A stretch of 64,000 nucleotides of DNA from Microbacterium sp. AK009 (GCF_013410955.1 NZ_JACCCG010000005.1:354596-418595), one strand, 5' to 3'. Numbered from the stretch's first letter, positions 8,700 through 18,180 are shown. A program made the numbers and translations. Notes: a model not told the origin generated them from the letters alone.

Positions 8700-9641
8700 T
8701 CACTCGCGGAACGGGATCCGCGAAGAGATGATCGGCACGTCCCGCATCCGATGGTGTGTCAGCAGTGCCGCCACGGCGCTGCGGGCAATGGCTCCGTTGG
8801 GGCTGGGCGAGATCGCGATCGCGCGGATGGGAAGCGGGGCCGGGCGTGAGGTGACGGATGCATCTGCGTCATCGGAGTCACCGGTGAGTTCGAGGTAGGG
8901 CGTCACTCCGTACGCGGTGTGGCGGAACCGCGCGACGGGCGCTAACGCCCGATCAGGCGAAAGGGGACTGAGGAGCGTCGTCGTGTGCCGCGTCTCCTGC
9001 TCTTCTCGGAATCCGGGGTGCTTGATCAGGAGGAGCGCTTGCGAGGCGGCTTCCACCGTCTCTTCGAGGGCTGCGAGGTATTGCCGCATGGTGGGGGTCG
9101 CGTGTTCTCGCATGACCATGACGCGCTGAAGCTCGTTCTCGAATTTCTCGTAGACGGTGCTCACGAGCTCTTGTTGGCCGGCCGGGTCATATCTGACCGG
9201 ACTCCATGGGTGGTTGCTGATGATGAGGTCAGTGCAGGCACCAGGGTCGGCTACGAGTACCTTCAGGTGGGCGGGTGGGTCGAGCCCCAATGCGTAGGAT
9301 TCCCCGCGGCCGCCGTAACTGCGCCACATCGCCAGCGAGTCAGGCGATCGAGATGCGCTGAGAATGAAGAACCACTCCGCTGATCGGCGGGGGGTTTGGG
9401 TTGACTGCCGAAGTCGCTGCTGAATGTCGCGGAAGAGCTCGTGGTCGTCGTCGGCGAGGGCCTGGAAACGTTCGAGCAGCAAGCGCTGACCGAGCGCTAC
9501 CTCGCTGGTGTCATTGAGGAAACCAGAGGCGGTCGACCAGAGAACTTGCCGACTGAGGATGGACAGCAGTCCGGTCCCGTCGGTGTAGTGCCATACCAGC
9601 CCTTCCGGCGCGGGCGGGATGTCTTCGTAGGGCGTACTCAC
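8700..9641 (-). CDS. DUF2971 domain-containing protein
   Basis: This 313-residue protein starts at a GTG (9641) that overlaps the stop of the upstream gene in a GTGA junction, implying translational coupling. The DUF2971 signature is clear: VWHYTDGTGLLSIL, then LWSTASGFLNDTSEV, then SLAMWRSYGGRGESYALGLD. No function is established for the family, which is scattered in accessory regions of bacterial genomes. A C-terminal segment 190-260 is more variable. It is the second gene of a two-gene unit with the DUF1214-like gene. Confidence 0.78.
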   Translation of the reverse strand: MSTPYEDIPPAPEGLVWHYTDGTGLLSILSRQVLWSTASGFLNDTSEVALGQRLLLERFQALADDDHELFRDIQQRLRQSTQTPRRSAEWFFILSASRSPDSLAMWRSYGGRGESYALGLDPPAHLKVLVADPGACTDLIISNHPWSPVRYDPAGQQELVSTVYEKFENELQRVMVMREHATPTMRQYLAALEETVEAASQALLLIKHPGFREEQETRHTTTLLSPLSPDRALAPVARFRHTAYGVTPYLELTGDSDDADASVTSRPAPLPIRAIAISPSPNGAIARSAVAALLTHHRMRDVPIISSRIPFRE

Positions 9642-10687
9642 GTGGTGGCGACCTCGATCGTCGGAAGGGTGCGAGAGGTCATCAAGAGGTTGCGTATGGC
9701 GAAGATGCCTTCACGCAGGCCGCCGGTGTCGATCCAATTGGGGTGATCGGATGGGTCAGGGCCGAGAACCAGTTCGTAGTGGCCGTCCGCCGACGCAACG
9801 ATGTCACGTGCAGTGCGGAAGCATCGGGTGACGCGGTAGTCGGAGGTGTTGAACCATCGATCGTAGAAAACGAACGAGGTGTAGACCGCGTCGGGCATCG
9901 TTCCCCTGACGCGGAGACTCTCGCCGTCGCCGAGCGACACCCAGCATCCGTCGTAGGTGTTATCCCGGGTGGGAAACAGGGCCCCGGTGTACCGCGGCCG
10001 ATGCACGGCGGCATCTGCGGGCGGGTAGCTGTTCACGCTGGCGGTTCTGAGCGCGTCCGTCACTCCGATCGTGGACAGAACCTCATCACGGAAGTAGTGG
10101 ACCGCGTTACGGGAACGCGCGGACGAGGACATCGACGGGACGTCGCCGCCGACACGCGTGATGCGAACATCCGGGCGCGGGTGGCGGATGTCGGAGTAGT
10201 AGAGGCGGACGATGAGGACATAGTCGGCTTCCGCGAGCGGCACCCACGGGTGCCCCTCGCGTGCCGGACCGCCCACCGCGACATCGATCTCCTCTGGACC
10301 GTGCGGCGCGGCGTGCGCTCCCCCGACATTGCCGGTCGGCGCGTTGTAACCCGAACCGCGGCCGTAGACCTGGATGCCGATGTAGGTCGCCTCGGGCGCG
10401 ACTCCGGTCACTCTGTACACCCCGTCGGGGTGCACCGGTGCGGAGAGGTAAACGGTGCCTGGGTTGTCGCCGCCGTACTTCCGCCACGGCAGCTCCCAGT
10501 CTGTGAATTCGGGTTGCGCCGGATCACCCTTCTGGAACCACATCTCGTCGGCGAGGGTGAGGGCAGAGTGCAGGAAGAACCGCGCTCGGTCGTACTCGCG
10601 CTCGTCCTTCCCGCGCAGCTCGTTCTCCACGAGCGCCGTCATCTCGGAGATCGCGTCGCTGTACCCGGCGAACTGAAGAGTTCCCAT
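9638..10687 (-). CDS. DUF1214-type protein of unknown function
   Basis: The product is 349 residues and soluble, with no signal peptide. Sequence features match the DUF1254/DUF1214 style of actinobacteria: GDNPGTVYLSAPVHPDGVYR, an N-terminal beta-rich domain, a central YVLIVRLYYSDIRHP region, and C-terminal YTSFVFYDRWFNTSDYR and YELVLGPD. The enzymatic activity of the family is unclear. Its ATG is 44 bp from the start of a divergent TetR gene, so the TetR probably controls it. It overlaps the DUF2971 gene by 4 nt. Confidence 0.6.
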   Translation of the reverse strand: MGTLQFAGYSDAISEMTALVENELRGKDEREYDRARFFLHSALTLADEMWFQKGDPAQPEFTDWELPWRKYGGDNPGTVYLSAPVHPDGVYRVTGVAPEATYIGIQVYGRGSGYNAPTGNVGGAHAAPHGPEEIDVAVGGPAREGHPWVPLAEADYVLIVRLYYSDIRHPRPDVRITRVGGDVPSMSSSARSRNAVHYFRDEVLSTIGVTDALRTASVNSYPPADAAVHRPRYTGALFPTRDNTYDGCWVSLGDGESLRVRGTMPDAVYTSFVFYDRWFNTSDYRVTRCFRTARDIVASADGHYELVLGPDPSDHPNWIDTGGLREGIFAIRNLLMTSRTLPTIEVATT

Positions 10688-10731
10688 AGTCCATGTTTAC
10701 AGAAAGCATGAATATGTAACAAGATGTCGTT

Positions 10732-11493
10732 GTGCACGGCCGAGCTCCCTCTCCCTCCGATGGCGGCGATCAGTCCAAACCGCAGCGGTCGACCCCCGGA
10801 GAGCGGACACGCGCTCGCCTTCTCGACTGCGCGGTCACGGTTTTCGCGGAGACACCTCGAGGTGACGTGCGTCTGGCAAACATCGCCCGCTGCGCCGGCG
10901 TCACCAGTCAGGCCATCTATCGGCACTTCCGCAATCGTGACGATCTGTATTACGCGGCAGTGGCGCACGATATCGAGCGACTGCAGAACAACGTGCTCAC
11001 CGACATCCGGTTCGACGCGCTCCCGCACATGACGGGTCGCTTCTGGGAGAGCTACCAGCAGCACGCCGGAGACCACCCACTGGCTCGACTGGCGGTCTCG
11101 AGCCGCGATCCTGTGGTGCTGAACTACCTCGTAGGTCTTCCATCGTCGCAACGCATCTTCGCCTCAGGAGCGAGAGACTTGGCGGCTTCCCAGCGGGCCG
11201 GTCTCATCCGCGCGGACGTGAATCTCGACAGCTTCGCACACACCGTTCAGTCCATATCGATGCGCATGATGGTTCCCTTCATCTTCGACGGTGCGTATGA
11301 GGGTGCGGACTGGCAGGAAGCGGAGCGCTTGCTTCTCGCTGCGCTGTTCTACCCTGTTCCCGACCTGTCAGACGATGCGTCCCGACGCGAGATCGAACGT
11401 CGTATGGCCGAGGCGGCGAAGGAGATCGCCCGCGAACGAGGCCAAGATGAGATCCGGGTCCCGCTCCCGCCCACCGGAGGGGAAGCGGTATGA
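10732..11493 (+). CDS. TetR family transcriptional regulator
   Basis: The product has 253 residues and starts at GTG 10732. The HTH is DVRLANIARCAGVTSQAIYR (about residues 44-63), followed by HFRNRDDLYYAAV. The C-terminal part ends in a long charged helix (REIERRMAEAAKEIARERGQ), longer than usual for TetR. It is divergent from the DUF1214-like/DUF2971 unit and overlaps the GAP-family gene by 4 nt (ATGA), so it probably controls both sides. The 44-bp intergenic gap has only a weak inverted repeat. Confidence 0.85.
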   Translation: MHGRAPSPSDGGDQSKPQRSTPGERTRARLLDCAVTVFAETPRGDVRLANIARCAGVTSQAIYRHFRNRDDLYYAAVAHDIERLQNNVLTDIRFDALPHMTGRFWESYQQHAGDHPLARLAVSSRDPVVLNYLVGLPSSQRIFASGARDLAASQRAGLIRADVNLDSFAHTVQSISMRMMVPFIFDGAYEGADWQEAERLLLAALFYPVPDLSDDASRREIERRMAEAAKEIARERGQDEIRVPLPPTGGEAV

Positions 11494-12143
11494 ACGCGCC
11501 CGTGATCGCCACTTTGCTCCCTATCGCTGTGGGAGTCGCTTTGAGTCCTGCCGCCATCGTTCAGCTCATCCTCGTGCTGCTGTCGCGGAGACGCATCCTG
11601 AACGGCGTGGTGTTCGTCATCTCCCTCCTTCTCTTCAACGCCGCGGCGATGCTGGTAGGCGGCTGGGGCGCAGCCGCTGTGGGGGAACGGTCCGATGCCG
11701 AGCCGTCGCTGGGGGTCAGTGTGGTGATGATCACTCTCGGCGCCCTGCTTCTCGTGATCGGAATCCGGAATTGGCGGCGGCGTCACGACACGTCCGAACT
11801 CGCCGTTCTCGCGACGATCTCGGAGATGGGACCCGGCGCGGTCGCTGTTCTCTCCTTCGGCGCCACCTTCGTCAATCCCAAGAACCTGCCGCTGCTCGTG
11901 TCCGCGGGGGCAACGGTCGCGTCAGCGGCCGCGCCACTGCTCTCGGGGCTGGTCTTCCTGCTTGTGGCGACCCTGCCGTACTCCGCCACGATCGTCTACG
12001 CCCTCGCCGGCGGAGAACGCGCGGCCCGGAATCTGGACAGGGCACGGGCATGGCTGGTCGCGCGGAATCGACTGATCATGGGCGTGCTGTGCATCGCGTT
12101 GGCGATCGTCCTGGTTGCAAGGGGTGCAGCCGGGCTGTTGTAG
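11490..12143 (+). CDS. GAP family (Sap-like) membrane protein
   Basis: The 217-residue protein has about six hydrophobic helices. The N-terminal motif LPIAVGVALSPAAIVQLILVLLS and the central GATFVNPKNLPLLVSAG fit the LysE-like GAP/Sap family, named after the mycobacterial sulfolipid-1-addressing protein thought to help export glycolipids. Its ATG overlaps the TetR stop (ATGA), indicating coupled expression. A transported substrate cannot be deduced from sequence. Confidence 0.78.
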   Translation: MNAPVIATLLPIAVGVALSPAAIVQLILVLLSRRRILNGVVFVISLLLFNAAAMLVGGWGAAAVGERSDAEPSLGVSVVMITLGALLLVIGIRNWRRRHDTSELAVLATISEMGPGAVAVLSFGATFVNPKNLPLLVSAGATVASAAAPLLSGLVFLLVATLPYSATIVYALAGGERAARNLDRARAWLVARNRLIMGVLCIALAIVLVARGAAGLL

Positions 12144-12205
12144 GCGAGGGCCTGTCATGGCGCTACCGACGAGGTGCCCGGGCGAACGGGCAGGCAGGAA
12201 CAACC

Positions 12206-13588
12206 ATGGAACTGACCGGATACGAGGCTGAGGCGCTGCTGACGAGAACGCGCCCGGACAGGGAGACCCGCCGGGCGCGTGGAAAGGCCCGTCGCAAGCA
12301 GGTCCCCCGGGGCGCCCATGCCGAGGTGCCCACCGCCGAGGCACGCCGTGACCCGCTCAGCCTGCTGCGAGCGCAAGACAGCACGAGAGAGCCGAGTCTG
12401 GTTTCCCTCCGATACGAACGCATGTCCGCGAACCCCTTCGCCTATCTGCGCGGGTCAGCTGGTGTGATGGCCAGCGATCTGAGCCTCGTCGCCGACAGCG
12501 GCATCCGAACCCAGCTCTGCGGCGACGCTCACCTTGCGAACTTCGGTCTCTTCGCCAGCGCTGAACGGACACTGGTGTTCGACCTGAACGACTTCGACGA
12601 GACGCTCGCAGGACCATTCGAATGGGATGTGAAGCGCCTGGCCGCCAGCGTGGCTGTCACAGCACGACTGCTCGGGCTGTCCGACAAGCACACCCGCGAC
12701 GCCGTCAGAGCAGGCGTCGCCGAATACCGCGGGGCGATGTCGCGCTTGGCGATGCTCCCCACCCTCACTGCCTGGAACACCCGCGTCGATGGAGCCGCGC
12801 TTCGCAACCGTCTCAAAGGCACCCCGCTCGGAAAGGCCATGGCGGCCGCGGCCGAGAAGTCGACACGGAAGACCAGTTCGTCGGCAGCGCGAACCCTCAC
12901 GGAAGGCGCGGGCGCACAGCGCCGGTTCCGGAGTGAACCCCCCCTGCTGGTGCCGGTACCCCGCGCCGATTTCGACACCTTCCTCGCATCCCTCACCGAC
13001 ATCTACCGCGGATACCTCGAGACAGTGCCGATCGACCTGGTCGCGCTCCTCTCCCGATTCGCATTCGTGGACCTGGCTCACAAAGTCGTCGGCGTCGGCA
13101 GCGTGGGAACGCACGCCATCGTCGTCCTGCTTCAGACCGGCGACGACGAGCCCCTCGTGCTGCAGCTGAAACAGGCCGGCCCTTCCGTCCTCGAGACGTA
13201 CCTGGGCGCCAGCCGTTTCGCGAACTCCGGGCAGAGAGTGGTGGCCGGCCAGAAAGCGATGCAGGCTGCCGGCGATCCGTTCTTGGGCTGGTCTCGTGCG
13301 CACTCTGGCGCAGGACCGACCGAGGACTTCTACGTCCGTCAGCTCCGCGACTTGAAGGCGTCCATCGAGGTGGAGAAGCTCAGCCGGAACGCTCTCGTGG
13401 TCTATTCACGAGTCTGCGGTGGAGTTCTCGCGCGAGCACACGCACGGGTGGGAGACTCGGCCGAGATCAGCGGATACCTCGGCAGCCGTCCCGTCTTCGA
13501 CGACGCGGTCGCCGAGTTCGCGGTCCACTACGCCGACCTCACCGAGAAGGACCACGCCGAACTCATGGCGGCCACGAGCCACCCCTGA
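12206..13588 (+). CDS. DUF2252 family protein
   Basis: The product is 460 residues from the ATG of MELTGYEAEALLTRTRP; an open frame extending to 11291 runs over the GAP gene and is discarded. DUF2252 marks are present: FAYLRGSAGVMASDL, CGDAHLANFGLFAS, DLNDFDET and EWDVKRLAASV. These resemble the HGD-N-F-DFD active-site order of kinase-like (APH-type) folds, with a C-terminal FYVRQLRDLKAS region. A phosphotransferase-like activity is a reasonable guess but unproven. It lies 62 bp after the GAP gene in the same direction. Confidence 0.85.
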   Translation: MELTGYEAEALLTRTRPDRETRRARGKARRKQVPRGAHAEVPTAEARRDPLSLLRAQDSTREPSLVSLRYERMSANPFAYLRGSAGVMASDLSLVADSGIRTQLCGDAHLANFGLFASAERTLVFDLNDFDETLAGPFEWDVKRLAASVAVTARLLGLSDKHTRDAVRAGVAEYRGAMSRLAMLPTLTAWNTRVDGAALRNRLKGTPLGKAMAAAAEKSTRKTSSSAARTLTEGAGAQRRFRSEPPLLVPVPRADFDTFLASLTDIYRGYLETVPIDLVALLSRFAFVDLAHKVVGVGSVGTHAIVVLLQTGDDEPLVLQLKQAGPSVLETYLGASRFANSGQRVVAGQKAMQAAGDPFLGWSRAHSGAGPTEDFYVRQLRDLKASIEVEKLSRNALVVYSRVCGGVLARAHARVGDSAEISGYLGSRPVFDDAVAEFAVHYADLTEKDHAELMAATSHP

Positions 13589-13718
13589 ACGAACTCTCCC
13601 GGCCCGCCGACCTGACCCGACCGGCCGCCGCCGCCGACTTCCGGCGCCGCCTGGAGATCCTCCTGCACCAGATGTCCGCACGGGGCAACGTCATCGCCAC
13701 GTTCACGGCGGGTGGATG

Positions 13719-14531
13719 TCACCCGCTTCGTGCGGAGGCCACCTGTTCATCGAGTGCGCCGGGCTTCGTCCACCACGAGCGTCGAACGATGATCGGAATG
13801 CTGAGGACGATGACCGCCGTGCTCGATACCGCGGCGATGACGCCCGCGGCGACGCCGGTCGCGGCGGTGTAGTTGAAGGCGGTGTGCCACAGCGCGACGA
13901 CGAGGATGGACCGCCCGGCCCCGAGGTACATCCAGAGAAGGACGATGGAACCGCTGAGCAGTCCGATTGCCCACCCGATGATCCCGCCGAGGCCGAGCTC
14001 GCGGAAGTTCTCCACGACGAAGAAGAGGGGTATGTGCCACAGACCCCAGACGAACCAGACGATGAAAGCGGCGACCCCCTTGCTGGTCCGCCGAACGAGC
14101 GTGTCGCCCAGGTACCCGCGCCACCCGGTTTCCTCACCATAGCCATTGACGACCAGCACGTAGAGAACCGTGAGGACGCCCCACGCCGGGGCGCCGGAGT
14201 AGTCCGTGGATCCGCCCCGTGCCGCTCCGATGACGGTGGCGCTGATGGCGACGAGAACGGTCGCGGAGAGGACGAGGACAACGCCACGGGAAGGACGCCA
14301 GCGGATCATTCTCCGGCAGAGCTCGATCACACCGGCGCGCCCCCGACCGGCGAACACCGCCGCGAAGGCTCCTAGGGCTGGGCCGAGCAAGCCCGGAAGA
14401 TGGCTCGGCCATCCCTCCCCTGCTCGCACCGTGGTCCCTGCCAGGGCCAGCGGAATCCACGAGGCCCACGAGAACCCGAACGCCACGAGCAAGAACACGG
14501 ACGTCTCGGTCCGCACCCGCGACGCCTGCAC
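13719..14531 (-). CDS. CPBP family intramembrane glutamic endopeptidase
   Basis: This 270-residue multi-pass membrane protein starts at the GTG at 14531, which is preceded by a strong GAGGGAGG Shine-Dalgarno; the longer frame to 14612 has no good ribosome site. The catalytic EExxxR motif is seen as GEETGWRGYLG, with HIPLFF and LWHTAFNY providing the conserved His-containing motifs of the Abi/CPBP (PF02517) fold. Relatives cleave membrane peptides, process prenylated substrates or give bacteriocin self-immunity. The substrate here is unknown. The gene is convergent with DUF2252 and no partner gene is evident. Confidence 0.85.
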   Translation of the reverse strand: MQASRVRTETSVFLLVAFGFSWASWIPLALAGTTVRAGEGWPSHLPGLLGPALGAFAAVFAGRGRAGVIELCRRMIRWRPSRGVVLVLSATVLVAISATVIGAARGGSTDYSGAPAWGVLTVLYVLVVNGYGEETGWRGYLGDTLVRRTSKGVAAFIVWFVWGLWHIPLFFVVENFRELGLGGIIGWAIGLLSGSIVLLWMYLGAGRSILVVALWHTAFNYTAATGVAAGVIAAVSSTAVIVLSIPIIVRRSWWTKPGALDEQVASARSG

Positions 14532-14682
14532 CGTTCCGGCCTCCCTCGAGCTCCCGTGTCTCAGGATGCAACGCGGGCAACGGCACGACAAGGGTGCAGA
14601 GGGATGCGACACCGATCCGCGCCGCGGGTGCCGCGTCGATCAGCGACATGCGACTGCCTGCGGTGAGGCGGTGCGACGGCGG

Positions 14683-14892
14683 TCAGGCTCCCGCTTGCTC
14701 GTCCTCTTCCGGCTCGAAGCTCGAGGGCTCTCCGGTGTGTCCCGCGGCAACCCCGTCAGGCTCGTCGGGAATCGTCCCGTCCTGCCCCAGTCCGCCGGGC
14801 TTCTCGTCGCCCTCCGACCTCTCGACGTCCGGGCCTTCGTACCCCTCCTCCTGGTCAGCGGGAGAGTGCTGGTCGTGCGAATCCTGCGTCAT
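14683..14892 (-). CDS. Small acidic disordered protein
   Basis: The 69-residue protein MTQDSHDQHSPADQEEGYEG... is rich in D, E, G and P, with no hydrophobic core or cysteine, and is predicted intrinsically disordered. I do not recognise a family. It resembles in composition the other small acidic proteins at 37844, 38158 and 60283. The clean start with a GGAAGG-like ribosome site upstream and its high third-position GC support it as a real gene. Confidence 0.6.
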   Translation of the reverse strand: MTQDSHDQHSPADQEEGYEGPDVERSEGDEKPGGLGQDGTIPDEPDGVAAGHTGEPSSFEPEEDEQAGA

Positions 14893-15025
14893 CGTGGGTA
14901 CCTTCCTCTGTGCTGACGTCTAGCGTCCACCTCCGGCGCCCGCCAGCAGACGGGGTTGACAACGCGACGGCGTCACCTCGGCCGCCGCGCGCCGATTCAC
15001 CTCGAAGCCGTGACAGGGTCGAACC

Positions 15026-15955
15026 ATGACCGCCACCCAGGAACCGGGTTCGTACGACCTCGACGCGCTGCGCTCGCGCGTCCTCCCCCACAGCGAGGGC
15101 GTCGTCGACGACAGCATCCCGAGCCTTGCCGAGGCCGACCCCGGGCTCTGCGCCGTCGCACTCGCGCTGCCGGACGGCACGGTGCGCGGCAGCGCGCACG
15201 CCGACACCGCCTTCACGATGCAGTCCTCGGTGAAGCCCTTCCTCTTCGCTCTCGCCCTCCTCGACACCGGCGGCGACGCGCTCCATCGCGTCGGCATCGA
15301 GCCAACCGGCGAGGCATTCGACGCGATCAAGCTCGAAAGCGGCACCGGCCGCCCGCCGAACCCGATGGTCAACGCCGGCGCGCTCCTGACCGCCTCCCTC
15401 GTCGACGGCGACGACGTCGAGGCCAGATCGGACCGCATCCTTCAGGGGCTCTCCGCCTTTGCCGGACACCCGCTCGAGATCGACGAGCGCACGGCCGAGG
15501 AGGAGCGCGAGCACGGCGAACGCAACCACGCGCTCGCGCACCTCATGCGAGCCGAAGACACCCTCGAGGTGACCGCCGACGACGCCGTCGAAGTCTACGG
15601 ACGGGCATGCGCCGTGCTCGTCGACGTCGAAGCCCTCGCCGTGATGGGCGCGACCCTGGCCTTCGGAGGTGTGAACCCGGTGACGCGCGAACGCGTGGTC
15701 CCCGCCTCCGTCGCGCGCGACGTCGTCTCAGTCATGGCGACCTGCGGGGTCTACGACGGCTCAGGAACATGGATGCAACGCGCGGGCGTCCCCGCGAAAT
15801 CCAGCGTCTCGGGGGCCATCGTGCTCGCCGCGCCCCGCAGGCTCGGGGCCGCCGTACTCAGTCCACCGCTCGACGATCAGGGCACCAGCGTGCGCGGTCG
15901 CATCGCGAGCGAGATGCTCAGCGACGACCTCGGGCTGCACGTCTTCGCGACCTAG
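15026..15955 (+). CDS. glsA: Glutaminase (GlsA type)
   Basis: The product has 309 residues. It hydrolyses glutamine to glutamate and ammonia using a beta-lactamase-like serine fold. The SxxK catalytic motif is S67-S68-V69-K70 in TMQSSVKPF. PPNPMVNAGAL, the Tyr-containing VEVYGRACAVLV stretch, and the C-terminal VSGAIVLAAPRRLG segment match the family. Its length equals typical GlsA (about 305-310). It appears monocistronic and lies upstream of the TTCAG-regulated two-component locus. Confidence 0.95.
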   Translation: MTATQEPGSYDLDALRSRVLPHSEGVVDDSIPSLAEADPGLCAVALALPDGTVRGSAHADTAFTMQSSVKPFLFALALLDTGGDALHRVGIEPTGEAFDAIKLESGTGRPPNPMVNAGALLTASLVDGDDVEARSDRILQGLSAFAGHPLEIDERTAEEEREHGERNHALAHLMRAEDTLEVTADDAVEVYGRACAVLVDVEALAVMGATLAFGGVNPVTRERVVPASVARDVVSVMATCGVYDGSGTWMQRAGVPAKSSVSGAIVLAAPRRLGAAVLSPPLDDQGTSVRGRIASEMLSDDLGLHVFAT

Positions 15956-16081
15956 GGTCACTCGGACATCGCATTCGTGGCCGTTGGACGTCTCCCCTGA
16001 CTCCAGAGTTCTCCGTTCCACGAGACCGTAACGGCCACCAAGGTCCGTAGCGGACACACCCATCGACGGGGTCACCGCGCG

Positions 16082-16118
16082 TTCAGCACGCGTTCGGCGT
16101 GCTTCAGCCGGGATTCAG
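16082..16118 (+). promoter_or_regulatory. Four phased TTCAG direct repeats upstream of response regulator
   Basis: TTCAG at 16082, TTCGG at 16093, TTCAG at 16103 and TTCAG at 16114 are spaced 11, 10 and 11 bp. This spacing is typical of tandem binding of OmpR-type response regulators. The array ends 24 bp before the response regulator ATG at 16142. The same box recurs upstream of the gene at 18230. Confidence 0.7.
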
Positions 16119-16141
16119 CGTGCGCGCATCAGGCTGAACGC

Positions 16142-16819
16142 ATGAGAGTGCTGCTCGTCGACGATGAGGTGCGCCTCGCCGACGGCATTCGGCGCGGTCT
16201 CGAGGCAGAGGGCATCGCGGTCGACGTCGCCCACAACGGCGTCGACGGGCTGTGGATGGCGAGCGAGAACACGTACGACGTCATCGTGCTCGACGTCATG
16301 ATGCCGGGCAAGAGCGGCTATCGCGTCTGCGCCGAGCTCCGCCAGTCTGAGAACTGGACCCCGGTGCTCTTCCTGACCGCCAAGGACGGCGACTGGGACG
16401 AGGTCGAGGGCCTCGACACCGGGGGTGACGACTGGCTGACGAAGCCCTTCTCCTACCCCGTGCTGCTCGCGCGACTGCGTGCGCTCATGCGCCGCGGTGG
16501 CCGCGAGCGTCCTGTCGACCTGACAGCGGGCGACCTCGTCCTGAATCCGGCCACACGCCGGGTGACCCGCGGTGACGCGCGCATCGACCTGACGAGCCGC
16601 GAGTTCGCCGTGCTCGAGTACCTGCTGCGCCGCCGCGGCGAGGTCGTCTCCAAGCGCGAGATCCTCGAGAACGTGTGGGACGGCGACTTCGACGGCGACC
16701 CGAACATCGTCGAGGTGTACGTCGGCCACCTCCGATCGAAGATCGACCGTCCGTTCGCTCGGGACGCCATCCAGACGGTGCGCGGCGCCGGATACCGGCT
16801 GGCGGCCGACGGTGGCTGA
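16142..16819 (+). CDS. OmpR-family response regulator
   Basis: The 225-residue protein has a receiver domain (phosphoacceptor D51 in VIVLDVMMPG, acidic pocket D7/D8, signalling Lys in DDWLTKPFS) and a C-terminal winged-helix domain ending DAIQTVRGAGYRLAADGG. It forms an operon with the histidine kinase, overlapping it by 8 nt. The phased TTCAG repeats immediately upstream suggest autoregulation. The signal is unknown, though the third gene with a PepSY-like extracellular part suggests an envelope function. Confidence 0.93.
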   Translation: MRVLLVDDEVRLADGIRRGLEAEGIAVDVAHNGVDGLWMASENTYDVIVLDVMMPGKSGYRVCAELRQSENWTPVLFLTAKDGDWDEVEGLDTGGDDWLTKPFSYPVLLARLRALMRRGGRERPVDLTAGDLVLNPATRRVTRGDARIDLTSREFAVLEYLLRRRGEVVSKREILENVWDGDFDGDPNIVEVYVGHLRSKIDRPFARDAIQTVRGAGYRLAADGG

Positions 16820-18173
16820 ACCGACCGGGTCTGCCGCGGAGACGGCACAGCCGAGGCGCCCGCGGATCCTGCGTGGCATTCCCGCCCGGATCACCGCCGG
16901 CGCGGTCGCGATCGTCGCCGCCGTCCTCGCCGCCGACTCCGTCGGCGTTGTGCTCGCACTCGACCGCATGCTGGCCGGAGGGGTGGCCGCCACCCTCGAG
17001 CAGGACGTCGCCGGGCTCTCCGCCGACGCCGCCAACGACGACCTCGTCGCGCTCGACGTCCTGCGAATCAACGACGATGAGCGCCTCGTGCGGCTGGAGG
17101 AACCGTCAGGCACGGTCGTCAACGACGAGGGCGCCGCCCTCTTGCCGAGCCCCGAGCCGGGCGAACAGGTGCGCGCCCTCGTCGACGGTGAGCCCTACCT
17201 GGTGGCGTCCTTCACCGTCGACGAGCAGACGGTCGTCATCGCACGCTCGCTTGTCACCGTCGATGAGGCGGTGTCCGCGACGAGCCTCGCGCTCGCGGTC
17301 GCGATCAGCTTCGCGCTCGTCATCATCGCGATCGTCATCCGATTCGTCGTTGCACGCTCGTTCGCACCCGTCGAACGGATGCGGCGCACCGTCGACGCGA
17401 TCGACCCCGGCGACCTGGGTGCTCGCGTACCCATACGCGGCGTCGACGACGAGGTCGACCGCCTCGCAGGCACTTTGAACGGGATGCTCGACCGCCTGGA
17501 AGGGGCGCAGTTGCGTCAGCGCCGCTTCGTCAGCGACGCCTCGCACGAGCTGCGCTCGCCGCTCGCGACGATTCGCCAGCATGCGGAGCTGGTCCGTGCG
17601 CATCCCGATGCCGAGACCGAGCGTCAGCTCGCAGACGTCGTTCTCGACGAGGCGGAGCGCATGCAGTACCTCGTGGACGACCTGCTGCTCCTGGCGCGCC
17701 TCGACGAGCGCGGCGACGTCGGCACCCGCACCGACCTCGACATCGACGACGTCCTGCTCGCTGAGGCGAGCCGCGTCCGGGGCGCCACCACGCTGAACGT
17801 CGACACGTCGCAGGTCCATGCCGCGCGAGTGCGGGGCAACGAGCGGTTGATCGCCCGCGCGATCCGAAACGTCGTCGACAACGCAGCGCGGCACGCGCGA
17901 AGCGGCCTGGCATTCGCATCGCACGCGAGCGACACGGGCGTGGTCGTCACCATCGACGACGACGGTCACGGCATCGCCGAGGCCGACCGCGAATCGGTGT
18001 TCGACCGCTTCGTGCGCCTCGACCAGGGTCGCGATCGCGACAGCGGGGGCAGCGGTCTGGGCCTTGCCATCGTGCGACAGGTGATCGTCGCTCACGGCGG
18101 CTCCGTCGCGGTCGAGAGTGCGCCGCTCGGGGGGGCTCGACTCATCATCGAGCTGCCCGCCACCGCCTCCTGA
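16812..18173 (+). CDS. HAMP-domain sensor histidine kinase
   Basis: The 453-residue kinase starts at GTG 16812 inside the end of the response regulator gene. TM1 lies at about 27-50, followed by a roughly 100-residue extracytoplasmic sensor, TM2 (LALAVAISFALVIIAIVIRF), a HAMP domain (RSFAPVERMRRTVDAIDPG) and a HisKA domain with H245 in SDASHELRSPL. The HATPase has N-box NVVDNAARHA, DDDGHGI and GSGLGLAIVRQ. It is the cognate kinase of the preceding regulator. Confidence 0.93.
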   Translation: MAEPTGSAAETAQPRRPRILRGIPARITAGAVAIVAAVLAADSVGVVLALDRMLAGGVAATLEQDVAGLSADAANDDLVALDVLRINDDERLVRLEEPSGTVVNDEGAALLPSPEPGEQVRALVDGEPYLVASFTVDEQTVVIARSLVTVDEAVSATSLALAVAISFALVIIAIVIRFVVARSFAPVERMRRTVDAIDPGDLGARVPIRGVDDEVDRLAGTLNGMLDRLEGAQLRQRRFVSDASHELRSPLATIRQHAELVRAHPDAETERQLADVVLDEAERMQYLVDDLLLLARLDERGDVGTRTDLDIDDVLLAEASRVRGATTLNVDTSQVHAARVRGNERLIARAIRNVVDNAARHARSGLAFASHASDTGVVVTIDDDGHGIAEADRESVFDRFVRLDQGRDRDSGGSGLGLAIVRQVIVAHGGSVAVESAPLGGARLIIELPATAS

Positions 18174-18180
18174 AGACGCC

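Noticed and set aside
8591..8731. 46-codon ORF after the TetR gene
   Set aside because: Overlaps the convergent DUF2971 gene by 32 nt and has neither a good ribosome site nor recognisable similarity.
10693..10722. GTTTACA / TGTAAC inverted repeat as operator of the 10732 TetR
   Set aside because: Imperfect arms with an odd spacing in an AT-richer gap; could be chance.
13586..13703. Coding-like plus-strand stretch after DUF2252 (LNELSRPADLTRPA...)
   Set aside because: Third-position GC looks coding, but there is no start codon and the frame runs antisense into the CPBP gene; perhaps a remnant.
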